Below, in pieces: positions 40,660 through 48,603 of a DNA stretch of 64,000 nucleotides. Positions within the stretch are counted from its first letter, which is position 1. Each line of letters begins with the position of its first letter. Under the pieces are notes generated by a model. That model searched no databases. It saw only the letters and a program-made list of their open reading frames with translations, and was not told the origin of the DNA. The DNA is from Thermoleophilia bacterium (lineage in GTDB: Bacteria > Actinomycetota > Thermoleophilia > Gaiellales > Gaiellaceae): positions 1 to 64,000 of the forward strand of contig JADLFG010000015.1 in the NCBI GenBank assembly GCA_020845695.1, read 5' to 3'. The position numbers and the translations under genes were made by a program.

Positions 40660-41351
40660 CTGCGCGCGAGCGCGTCCCGGTCGAGCACCGTGATCCGGCG
40701 ACCGCGATCGACGACGACGAGGCCGAGGCGGCGGTACTCCCCGAGCAGCTGGTTGACCCGCACCCGGGAGGCTCCGACCAGGCTGGCGAGATCCTCCTGC
40801 GTCAGGCGCAGCGGGATCCGGACGCCGGCTGCGGTCGCCTCGCCGTACTCGGTCGCGAAGGCGAGGAGCTGCCGTGCGAGCCGCCCGTCGGCGTCGAGGC
40901 CGGCGAGCGCCTGGAGCTGGACGTTCGCGAGCCGCAGGCGCCGCGCGAGCAGGCGCACGAGGCTCTCCGCCAGCGCGGGCACCGAGCGCAGGCAGTCGCG
41001 GAAACGGTCGCCGTCGATCACGAGCACGGTCGAGGGCTCGAGCGCGGTCACCGTCGCCGAGCGGCCGAGGCTGTCGACCGCGGAGAGCTCGCCCGCCACC
41101 TCGCCGGGGCCGAGGACGGCGAGAATCACCTGCTTGCCGTCCGGCTGGGCGACGTGGACCTTCAACGTTCCCTCGATCAGCACGTACACGGTCGAGCCCG
41201 GCTGCCCGCGGAAGATCAGGCTCGTGCCGGCCGGGACGTCGTCGAGGCGGACGAGCTCGCGGAGCCGGTGCAGGTCGCCGGCGGCGAGACCGGCGAACAG
41301 CGGGATCGCGGCGAGGCGTCCGGGCTCGACCCTAGCCGGGGCGGGAGACAT
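40650..41351 (-). CDS. Crp/Fnr-family transcription regulator
   Basis: A 233-residue regulator. The cyclic-nucleotide-binding fold covers about 12-130, with GEVAGELSAVDSLGRSATV as its phosphate cassette: Glu, Arg, Ser and Thr are kept but the Pro-Arg order is altered, so ligand binding is likely but not certain. The C-terminal winged helix (about 170-225) has LTQEDLASLVGASRVRVNQLL as its HTH. It overlaps the protease gene by 20 nt. It is the natural candidate to bind the inverted repeat at 36018-36041. Confidence 0.9.
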   Translation of the reverse strand: MSPAPARVEPGRLAAIPLFAGLAAGDLHRLRELVRLDDVPAGTSLIFRGQPGSTVYVLIEGTLKVHVAQPDGKQVILAVLGPGEVAGELSAVDSLGRSATVTALEPSTVLVIDGDRFRDCLRSVPALAESLVRLLARRLRLANVQLQALAGLDADGRLARQLLAFATEYGEATAAGVRIPLRLTQEDLASLVGASRVRVNQLLGEYRRLGLVVVDRGRRITVLDRDALARRCG

Positions 41352-42153
41352 TGGCGGCGAGCGCGCGCAGAACGGTCTTGAGCTGGAAGACGGTCAGGCC
41401 CGGGTGCTTACCGAGAATCCTCGCGGCGAGCCCCGAGATGTGCGGCGCGGCGAAGCTGTTGCCGGTCGCGGTGATGAAGCCGCCGTCGCGCCACGCGATC
41501 CGGACGTCGATCCCAAGCGCCCCGAACTCGACCGGGGGCTCGGGGTTGTAGTAGAAGCGGTACGGGTCGCCGACATCGTGGGAGGCGACCGAGACAACCG
41601 CGGCGTAGAGGGACGGGTAGCTCGTCACGGGCATGTTGTTCGCGGCCGTGACGAGGACGACGTTGCGGAAGTAGGCGAGGTCGGCGAGCTCGTGGAAGAC
41701 GCCGAAGAGGTCGCGCTTGGTCGAGCCGAGGCTGAGGTTGCAGACGTGCATGCCGTTCTCGATCGCCCAGCGCAGGCCGCCGGCGAAGACGGTGCCGCGC
41801 CCCTTCAGGCCGGGCCCGAGCACCCGGATCGAGTAGAGCTCGCAGTCGGGCGCGAGCGAGCGGATGATCCCGGCGCACGCGGTCCCGTGCCCGAACACGT
41901 CCTCGTGCGGGCGCTCGTCGTAGGCGAGCACGTCGCCCTCCTCGGAGATGGAGAGGTAGCCCGCGACCGACCCGACCGACGGGTGGCCGGCATCGACGCC
42001 GCTGTCGATCACGGCGACCCGGACGCCAGCGCCCGTGCTGCCGCCCCAGGCCCAGTCCGGCGTCAGCTCGTCGACGAGCGCCACCGGGTCGACCGTCCGC
42101 AGCGCCCCGGGCGCGAAGGCGGACGACCAGGCCGGGCGCGGCGGGTCGCTCAC
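41332..42153 (-). CDS. Subtilisin-like serine protease (S8 family), no signal peptide
   Basis: A 273-residue S8 protease with a complete triad: Asp50 (AVIDSGVD), His89 (FGHGTACAG) and Ser233 (TGNSFAAPHISG), with the oxyanion Asn about 172. It has no signal peptide or propeptide and is compact, so it probably works in the cytoplasm. Short S8 enzymes of this kind are leader proteases in several RiPP systems, and here it could cut the small paralogues; that role is inferred. GTG 42153 overlaps the GAF gene stop. Confidence 0.9.
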   Translation of the reverse strand: MSDPPRPAWSSAFAPGALRTVDPVALVDELTPDWAWGGSTGAGVRVAVIDSGVDAGHPSVGSVAGYLSISEEGDVLAYDERPHEDVFGHGTACAGIIRSLAPDCELYSIRVLGPGLKGRGTVFAGGLRWAIENGMHVCNLSLGSTKRDLFGVFHELADLAYFRNVVLVTAANNMPVTSYPSLYAAVVSVASHDVGDPYRFYYNPEPPVEFGALGIDVRIAWRDGGFITATGNSFAAPHISGLAARILGKHPGLTVFQLKTVLRALAANVSRPG

Positions 42154-42992
42154 CGCTCGAAGCCGGGGCGGCTGTCCAGGTAGCCGGCGAACGCACGCAG
42201 GATCGCCGCGCAGGCCTCGGCCTCGTCCTCACCGTGCGCGGCGATCTCGTGCACGAGCCGGGCGAGCTCCCGGGCGCGGCGCGAGGCCGGATCGGCCTCG
42301 GCCAGCGCCGCGAGGGCGGTGCCTGACTCCCCGGTCGGCTCGCCGACCGACTCCATGACCTCCGCGACGAGCGCCGCCATGCTCTCGTGCGTGCGCGACT
42401 GCCGGAGGGCGACCGCGGCCTGGCGGGCGCACAGGCCGAGCGCCTCCAGGTCGGCGGCGCCGAAGGACGGGGCGCCCTCCTTGTCCAGGAGCTCGAGGAC
42501 GCCGATCGTCTCCTCGCCGTAGACGAGCGGCACGCAGAGGATGCTCTCCGGGGTGTAGCCGACGGCCTCGGCGAGGTCGCGCGCCTGACGGGGGTCGCTC
42601 GACGCGTCCGACACCGCCAGCGGCTGGCCGCTCAGCGCGACCAGGCCGGCGATCCCGGAGCCGAGCGGGACCCGGTGCTTCTTCACCTCCTCGGCCTTGC
42701 CGCCGAGCGCGACCTCGAACACGAGCTCCTGCGCCTCCTCGTCGAGGAGGAAGAGGGCGCCGGCCCGGGCCGAGATCACGTCCGCGGCGGTCTCGACGAT
42801 CAGCTCGAGCAGGCGGGCGTGCGAGACGGGGGAGGCGATCGTGCCGGTCGCGCTCGCCCGGGAGAGGGCGCCCGCGAGCCGCTCCGCGAACGGCTCGGCC
42901 TCGGCGCGCAGCCGCAGCCGCTCGAGCTCCGCCTCGAGCCGGGCGATCGTCGCCCGCGCCGCCGCGGACGTCAGCTCGGGCTCGCCCGTCAT
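42150..42992 (-). CDS. GAF-domain protein
   Basis: A 280-residue protein. A short coiled coil (about 10-35) precedes a GAF domain (about 55-200: LLELIVETAADVISARAGAL, then VPLGSGIAGLVALSGQPLAV and ILCVPLVYGEETIGVLELL). No output domain is visible; the C-terminal 80 residues are helical. GAF domains bind cyclic nucleotides or other small ligands, so it could sense the product of the adjacent cyclase. ATG 42992 overlaps the cyclase stop (ATGA). Confidence 0.85.
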   Translation of the reverse strand: MTGEPELTSAAARATIARLEAELERLRLRAEAEPFAERLAGALSRASATGTIASPVSHARLLELIVETAADVISARAGALFLLDEEAQELVFEVALGGKAEEVKKHRVPLGSGIAGLVALSGQPLAVSDASSDPRQARDLAEAVGYTPESILCVPLVYGEETIGVLELLDKEGAPSFGAADLEALGLCARQAAVALRQSRTHESMAALVAEVMESVGEPTGESGTALAALAEADPASRRARELARLVHEIAAHGEDEAEACAAILRAFAGYLDSRPGFER

Positions 42993-44371
42993 TCCCCCTC
43001 CGCCAGCGCCACGAGCCGGAACGTGCGAACGCTCGCCGTCTTCCCCTTGAGCGCGACCTCGCCGAGCGGCTCGAGCGTCGCGCCGGCACCGAGCGCCGCG
43101 CGTGTCGCCTCGCCGACGACGACCTCGCCGGCGTCCGCGCTGCCCTCGAGGCGGGCCGCGACGTTGACGACGTCGCCGACGACCGTGTAGGAGCGGGCGC
43201 CGCGGGGGCCGAGCAGGCCGACGATCGCGGGCCCGCTGTTGACACCGACCCGGAAGCGCGGCCAGCCAGGGTTGGCCGTCTGAACCCGCGCGGCCTCCCG
43301 CTGGAGCGCGAGCCCGGCGCGGGCGGCGCGGAGCGCGTGGTCGGGCTGGTCGCCGCGCGTGTTGAACGTGAGCATGATCGCGTCGCCGATGAACTTGTCG
43401 ACCGTGCCGCCCTCGCCCCTCGCGACCGCGGGCACGATCGCGTCGAAGTAGGCGTTCAGCATCGCGAACACCTCGCGCGGGGAGACCCGCTCCGAGAACG
43501 TGGTGAAGCCCTGGAGGTCGGCGAAGAGGACGCTGACCTCGCGCATCCCGGCGCTCGTCTCCTCGAGGTAGACGTCCGCGAAGAGGTCCGCCGAGGTGCC
43601 CTCGGCACGCCACTCCCGCCAGACGGCGAGCGCGACCACGCCGAACGCGACGAGGAGCAGCATGTGCCACGTCCACCAGCTCCAGTGCCAGTCGCGGGCG
43701 AACGCGATCTGGATCATCGCCTCCGCGAGCAGGACGAGGGACGTCACGATCGCTGTGAGCAGAACGCTCGGGCGCCGCCTCCAGAGGAGGAAGTAGCGCG
43801 TCCCGGCCGCAGCGAAGAGCAGCAGCCCCGCGATTCCGAGCCCGAGCAGGAGCGCGTCCTGGGTCCCGGGGGCGAGCGGGTCGTCGAGCAGCCGCATCGA
43901 GACCGCCGCCCAGACCGCGAGCGCCGCGATCACGCAGACCGTCACGATCGACTGGACCCTCGCCACGTCGACGTTTCGCAGGCTGAGCGTGGAGACGAGA
44001 ACGAGCACGCCGGCAACGATCAGCCCGAGCGGGACGTCGACCTCGAAGCCGGCGTTCCCGCCGAAGAGGACGTCGGGGGTGACGACCGCGTGCAGGCCCA
44101 GGGAGCCTGCGGTGACGAGGAACGCGAGCGAGACGAAGAAGACGCGGGCGTCGAGGCGCCTCCGGGCGGCCTCGGCGAGCAGGAGGGCGAGCACGCCGGT
44201 CGCCGCGGACACGGAGAAGACGAGCCAGAAGTGCAGCGGGTGGGTCCCGACCATGGCGTCGACGTCGGGAGCCGCGAGCAGGACCACGAACCCCGCGAGC
44301 GGAACGGCGAGAGCGACCGCCCAGAGGAGGTCACGTGCGAGCCGGTCTCGGATCGTCAAGGCGCGGGTCAA
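42989..44371 (-). CDS. Membrane-anchored class III nucleotide cyclase
   Basis: A 460-residue protein with seven or eight membrane helices (about 15-250) and a cytoplasmic class III catalytic domain (about 275-460). Metal-binding Asp285 (FADLQGF) and Asp330 (KFIGDAIM), substrate residues Lys326 and Thr396 (SYTVVGD) and transition-state Asn403 and Arg407 (VVNVAARLEG) are all present. The Lys/Thr pair favours ATP over GTP, so cAMP is the likely product. No HAMP domain. TTG 44371 follows GAGAGGA. It is the first gene of the five-gene operon read leftward. Confidence 0.92.
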   Translation of the reverse strand: MTRALTIRDRLARDLLWAVALAVPLAGFVVLLAAPDVDAMVGTHPLHFWLVFSVSAATGVLALLLAEAARRRLDARVFFVSLAFLVTAGSLGLHAVVTPDVLFGGNAGFEVDVPLGLIVAGVLVLVSTLSLRNVDVARVQSIVTVCVIAALAVWAAVSMRLLDDPLAPGTQDALLLGLGIAGLLLFAAAGTRYFLLWRRRPSVLLTAIVTSLVLLAEAMIQIAFARDWHWSWWTWHMLLLVAFGVVALAVWREWRAEGTSADLFADVYLEETSAGMREVSVLFADLQGFTTFSERVSPREVFAMLNAYFDAIVPAVARGEGGTVDKFIGDAIMLTFNTRGDQPDHALRAARAGLALQREAARVQTANPGWPRFRVGVNSGPAIVGLLGPRGARSYTVVGDVVNVAARLEGSADAGEVVVGEATRAALGAGATLEPLGEVALKGKTASVRTFRLVALAEGE

Positions 44372-44397
44372 TCCTCTCGGCGAAGGGTCGGGCGCCG

Positions 44398-44403
44398 ATC
44401 CTA
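44398..44403 (-). promoter_or_regulatory. Promoter of the cyclase operon
   Basis: TAGGAT on the minus strand, about 26 nt before the TTG start. It is divergent from the prfB promoter. Confidence 0.4.
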
Positions 44404-44436
44404 CCGCATGCCCCCGGGCCGCTCCCGGCAGGCCCG

Positions 44437-44448
44437 TACAATGGCCCC
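44437..44448 (+). promoter_or_regulatory. Leaderless promoter of prfB
   Basis: TACAAT (44437-44442) is 6 nt before ATG 44449. Confidence 0.5.
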
Positions 44449-45556
44449 ATGGCCGACCGCGCTCAGCTTCGCAGCCAGCTCGAGGAGATCAGGGCCCAGC
44501 TCGCCTGGGTCCGTGATTACCTTTGACCCCGCTACGCTGCGCCTGCGGGTCGACGAGCTCGAGGAGAGCATGGGCGAGCCCGGGTTCTGGGACGACCAGC
44601 AGCGGGCGCCCGCCCTCTCGGCCGAGCACTCGCGCCTGAGCAAGCGGCTCGAGCGCTACGAGCGGCTTGCGGGCGACGTCTCGGACGTCGAGGAGCTGCT
44701 CGAGCTTGCCTCTGACGACGGCGAGCTCGAGGAGCTCGAGTCGGCACTCGTGCCGCTGCGGCGAGAGCTCGGCCGGCTCGAGGAGGCGGCGCTGTTTCGC
44801 GGCGAGTTCGACCCCGGCGACGCGGTCGTGACGATCCACGCGGGCACGGGCGGCACGGACGCCCAGGACTGGACGGAGATGCTGCTGCGCATGTACCTGC
44901 GCTGGGCCGACGACCGCGGCTTCCGGGCCGAGCTCGTCGAGGCCTCACCCGGCGAGGAGGCCGGCTTGAAGTCCGCCACCGCCACCGTGTCGGGGGAGAA
45001 CGCCTACGGGATCCTCAAGGCCGAGCGGGGGGTGCACCGCCTCGTCCGCCTCTCCCCGTTCGACCAGGCCCACCGCCGCCACACCTCGTTCGCGCAGGTG
45101 ATCGTCAGTCCGCTCGTGCCGGAGAGCGCGGAGGTCGAGCTGGACGAGTCCGAGCTGCGCATCGACACCTACCGGGCGAGCGGCGCCGGCGGCCAGCACG
45201 TCAACAAGACCGACTCGGCGGTGCGGATCACCCACCTGCCCACGGGGATCGTCGTCCAATGCCAGAACGAGCGCTCGCAGCTCTCGAACAAGCAGACCGC
45301 GTTGCGGATCCTGAAGAGCCGCCTCGTCGAGGTCGAGCAGGAGCGCCGCGAGGCGGAGCTCGCGGCGGAGCGGGGGGCCGCCCAGGACATCGGCTTCGGC
45401 AGCCAGATCCGCAGCTACGTGCTCCAGCCCTACCAGCTCGTCAAGGACCACCGCACCGGCTTCGAGGACGGCAACACGCAGGCGGTCCTCGACGGGCGCC
45501 TCGACGAGTTCATCCACGCGTACCTGCTCGCCCAGGCGGCCGGCAAGGTCGGCTGA
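44449..45556 (+). CDS. prfB: Peptide chain release factor 2 with programmed +1 frameshift
   Basis: A 368-residue RF2 made from two frames. Codons 1-25 (ATG 44449 to CTT 44521) end at an in-frame TGA (44524-44526) within CTT-TGA-C, the conserved RF2 autoregulatory site. A +1 shift reads GAC at 44525 and continues to 45556. The product has the SPF stop-codon recognition motif ([10 protein letters not shown]) and the GGQ hydrolysis motif ([14 protein letters not shown]). The usual AGGGGG stimulator before the shift site is missing; the codons there are CGT GAT TAC. Low RF2 levels would raise frameshifting and restore RF2. Confidence 0.94.
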
Positions 45557-45569
45557 GGGCGAGGTTCGC

Positions 45570-45575
45570 TACACT
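45570..45575 (+). promoter_or_regulatory. Possible promoter of ftsEX
   Basis: TACACT just after prfB, about 84 nt before GTG 45660. Confidence 0.35.
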
Positions 45576-45659
45576 CGGACCAGGCTGTGCACGGGGCGCG
45601 CCCAGGCGGCTGGGGGCTTCGTCAAGGATTCCCGCGCGCCCTCCCGAACTCCCGAAGCT

Positions 45660-46448
45660 GTGACCACCGCGCACGAATCCAGGCTCGACGAGGCGCTCGA
45701 GAGCGCGGCCGGCGACGTCGACGAGCCCGTGGCGGTCGAGAGCGCGGCGGCGCGCCCGACCGGAACGCCGATGATCGTGTTCGAGAACGTGACCAAGGTG
45801 TACGAGCCGCAGGTGGTCGCGCTCGCCGACGTGTCGCTGACGATCGAGAAGGGTGAGTTCGTGTTCGTCGTCGGCGCGTCCGGCTCGGGCAAGTCGACCA
45901 TGATGCGGCTGCTGCTGAAGGAGCTCGAGCTGACGAGCGGGCGGATCATCGTCGGCGGCCGCGAGCTGGGCCGGCTGAAGCGGTCGAAGGTGCCGATGCT
46001 GCGGCGCAACATCGGCTGCGTCTTCCAGGACTTCAAGCTGCTGCCCAACCGGACCGCGTTCGAGAACATCGCGTACGCGCTCAAGGTGCAGGGCGAGGGG
46101 GGACGGACGATCCGGGCCAAGGTCCCGGAGGTCCTGAACCTGGTCGGGCTCGCGCACAAGTCGAGCTCCTACCCGGACGAGCTCTCGGGCGGCGAGCAGC
46201 AGCGCGTCTCGATCGCGAGGGCGTTCGTCAACCACCCGCCGCTCCTGATCTGCGACGAGCCGACCGGCAACCTCGACCCCGACACGTCGGTCGGGATCAT
46301 GCAGCTCCTCTACCGGATCAACCGGGCGGGGACGACGGTGCTGATGGCAACCCACGACCGCGAGATGGTGGACAAGATGCGCCGGCGCGTGATCGCGCTC
46401 GAGCACGGCCAGCTCGTTCGCGACGAGCGTCGCGGGGGCTACGGGTAA
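45660..46448 (+). CDS. ftsE: Cell-division ATP-binding protein FtsE
   Basis: A 262-residue ATPase that with FtsX controls peptidoglycan hydrolases at the septum. Walker A is GASGSGKST, signature [15 protein letters not shown], Walker [14 protein letters not shown]. The first about 37 residues before [13 protein letters not shown] are an extension not found in most FtsE proteins; codon use there is GC-rich at third positions, so it looks translated, but ATG 45771 is an alternative start giving 225 residues. The stop overlaps ftsX (TAATG). Confidence 0.92.
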   Translation: MTTAHESRLDEALESAAGDVDEPVAVESAAARPTGTPMIVFENVTKVYEPQVVALADVSLTIEKGEFVFVVGASGSGKSTMMRLLLKELELTSGRIIVGGRELGRLKRSKVPMLRRNIGCVFQDFKLLPNRTAFENIAYALKVQGEGGRTIRAKVPEVLNLVGLAHKSSSYPDELSGGEQQRVSIARAFVNHPPLLICDEPTGNLDPDTSVGIMQLLYRINRAGTTVLMATHDREMVDKMRRRVIALEHGQLVRDERRGGYG

Positions 46449-47320
46449 TGCGGGCGCGCCTGTTCGTGACCGAGGCGCTCCGCTCGATCACGGCGAACCT
46501 CTCGACCACGATCGCGGCGGCGATGACCGTTCTGATCGGGATGTTCCTGCTGGGTCTCTTCATCGCGCTCGGCTCCTGGGTCGTGTCCTGGACCGACCAC
46601 GTGAAGAAGGAGGTGCTCGTCAAGGTCTTCTTCGAGCAGGACGTCAAGGCCAAGGAGGTGAACGCGGTCCGCGCGCAGCTCGACGCGATGCCGGAGGTGG
46701 CGAAGATCGTCTACGTCTCGCCCCGGGAGGCGCTCGCGGAGCAGCGCAAGAAGTACCCGGACCTCTACGAGGAGCTCGCGTTCAACCCGCTGCCGCCCGC
46801 GTTCGAGGTGACGCCGAGCCGGGCCGAGGACGTGAACGCGATCGCCGGCCGCCTCGACCCGCCGCCCGTCGGCGTCGAGAAGATCGACTACGCGCAGAAG
46901 AAGACCGAGCGGGTGTTGAAGGTGGCGCGCATCATCGAGATCGTCTTCCTGCTGGCGGCGGCCGTTCTGCTCGCCGCCTCGATCATCCTGATCGCCAACA
47001 CGATCCGCCTCTCGATCTTCGCCCGCAGGCGGGAGATCGAGGTGATGAAGCTCGTCGGGGCCACGAACTGGTTCGTGCGCGGTCCATTCATGCTGGAGGG
47101 GCTGATCTGCGGCCTCACGGGCGCCCTGATCGCGGTCGTGCTCCTGTTCCTCGGACGCGAGCTGGCGCTGCCGACGATCTTCTCGGACACGATCAAGGAC
47201 GCCGGGGCGGATGTCCGCGCGTGGAGCTTCGAGCTGATCGCGGCGATCCTGATCGGGGCGGGCCTGCTGCTCGGAGCGCTCGGCTCCGGCATCACCCTGC
47301 GCCGCTTCCTGCGCGTCTGA
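46448..47320 (+). CDS. ftsX: Cell-division permease FtsX
   Basis: A 290-residue four-helix membrane protein. Helix 1 (about 20-45) is followed by a large outer domain (EQDVKAKEVNAVRAQLDAM to ERVLKVARI) that contacts a peptidoglycan hydrolase or its regulator, then three C-terminal helices with the conserved RREIEVMKLVGATNWFVRGP loop. Directly coupled to ftsE. Confidence 0.93.
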   Translation: MRARLFVTEALRSITANLSTTIAAAMTVLIGMFLLGLFIALGSWVVSWTDHVKKEVLVKVFFEQDVKAKEVNAVRAQLDAMPEVAKIVYVSPREALAEQRKKYPDLYEELAFNPLPPAFEVTPSRAEDVNAIAGRLDPPPVGVEKIDYAQKKTERVLKVARIIEIVFLLAAAVLLAASIILIANTIRLSIFARRREIEVMKLVGATNWFVRGPFMLEGLICGLTGALIAVVLLFLGRELALPTIFSDTIKDAGADVRAWSFELIAAILIGAGLLLGALGSGITLRRFLRV

Positions 47321-47339
47321 GCGGCACGCCGCCGGGCCC

Positions 47340-47345
47340 TATACT
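47340..47345 (+). promoter_or_regulatory. Promoter -10 box of the S41 protease gene
   Basis: TATACT, 13 nt before ATG 47359. Confidence 0.45.
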
Positions 47346-47358
47346 CTCAGCTTCCCAC

Positions 47359-48600
47359 ATGAGGAAGGCGGCTGCCATCGCGTGCGGTGTGCTCCTCGTG
47401 CTGGGCGCCGCGGCGTCGGTGGCCTGGCTCGCGTCCGCGCGGGAGCCGGTGCGGCGCGCCGCCGAGTTGCCTCCGGCTCCTCCCGACCCGCCGCTGCCCG
47501 ACCGCTATCCGCTCCACGGCCAAGCGCCACACGTCCAGCTCCCGCCGCCGCCGGCGATTCCGCCGCTGCTCGTGGCCGAGGTGCGGGCGGCGATCGAGAC
47601 CTCCTACTACCGCCCGGTCTCCGAGAGCGTCCTCGCGGAGCCGACGGTGGAGCGGATCCTGGCCGCCCTCGCCGACCCCCACACCGAGTACCTGAGCCCG
47701 ATCCGCTACGAGGAGCTCCGGGACGGGCTCGCGCAGGCCTACTTCGGGGTCGGCCTGACCGTCGGCCCGGGCGAGGGCGGTCTGATCGTGATCTCGTCGC
47801 TCGAGGGGCCGGCCCGCGAGGCGGGCATCCGCCCCGGCGATCTGATCATCCAGATCGACGGTCGTCCGGCGGCGAAGCTCCCGTTCGAGCGCTCGGCGGC
47901 GCTGATTACGGGGGAGAAGGGCACGGTCGTCGAGCTGACGGTGCACCGGCCCGGGGAGCGCCGGCCGATGCGCTTCACGGTCGTGCGCCAGGAGGTCCCG
48001 TTTCCGGCCGTGCGGATGCGCATGGTCAAGCAGGGCGGCCACCGGCTCGGGTACGTCCGCGTGCTGTCGTTTCGCGAGGATGTGGCCGCCCGGGTCGCGG
48101 TCGCGGTCGAGCGGCTCGGCAAGCGGGGCGCCGAGGCGCTGATCCTCGACCTCCGTGGTGACCCCGGCGGCCTGCTCTCCCAGGCGGTCGAGGTCACGTC
48201 GGTGTTCCTCGCGGCAGGGCAGGTCGTCTCGACCGTGAGCGCGCACGGGCTGCGCACGTACCGCGTCAGCGGGACCGCGGTCGACACCGAGCGGCCCCTG
48301 GCGGTGCTGGTCGATCGCGCCACGGCCAGCGCCGCCGAGATCGCGGCGGCCGCGCTCGTCGACAACGGGCGCGCCATCCTCGTCGGGCGGCGGACGTACG
48401 GGAAAGCGACGGTGCAGACGCTGATCGACCTCTCGAACGGCGGCGCGCTGAAGCTGACGACCGCCACGTACCTGACCCCGGCCGGCAGGGGGATCGCCGC
48501 CCGTGGGATCGCCCCCTCGGTGCGGGCCGCTGACGATCCGTCGACGAGGCGAGACGAGGCGGTCCTCGCGGCCGCCGTCGCGCTGGTCGAGCGGCCCTAG
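47359..48600 (+). CDS. C-terminal processing protease (S41 family)
   Basis: A 413-residue exported protease. An N-terminal helix (about 4-27) exports it; the PDZ domain (about 120-205, GPAREAGIRPGDLIIQIDG) selects substrates, and the catalytic Ser324 (TASAAEIAAAAL) and Lys349 (RRTYGKATVQ) are spaced 25 residues apart, as usual. S41 (CtpA/Prc) enzymes trim the C-terminus of envelope proteins, often peptidoglycan hydrolases; the ftsEX neighbours fit. ATG 47359 is supported by the -10 box. Confidence 0.92.
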   Translation: MRKAAAIACGVLLVLGAAASVAWLASAREPVRRAAELPPAPPDPPLPDRYPLHGQAPHVQLPPPPAIPPLLVAEVRAAIETSYYRPVSESVLAEPTVERILAALADPHTEYLSPIRYEELRDGLAQAYFGVGLTVGPGEGGLIVISSLEGPAREAGIRPGDLIIQIDGRPAAKLPFERSAALITGEKGTVVELTVHRPGERRPMRFTVVRQEVPFPAVRMRMVKQGGHRLGYVRVLSFREDVAARVAVAVERLGKRGAEALILDLRGDPGGLLSQAVEVTSVFLAAGQVVSTVSAHGLRTYRVSGTAVDTERPLAVLVDRATASAAEIAAAALVDNGRAILVGRRTYGKATVQTLIDLSNGGALKLTTATYLTPAGRGIAARGIAPSVRAADDPSTRRDEAVLAAAVALVERP

Positions 48601-48603
48601 CGC

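Noticed and set aside
42993..43676. Upstream extension of the GAF protein frame
   Set aside because: It overlaps the cyclase catalytic domain in another frame and encodes Arg/Gly-rich low-complexity sequence.
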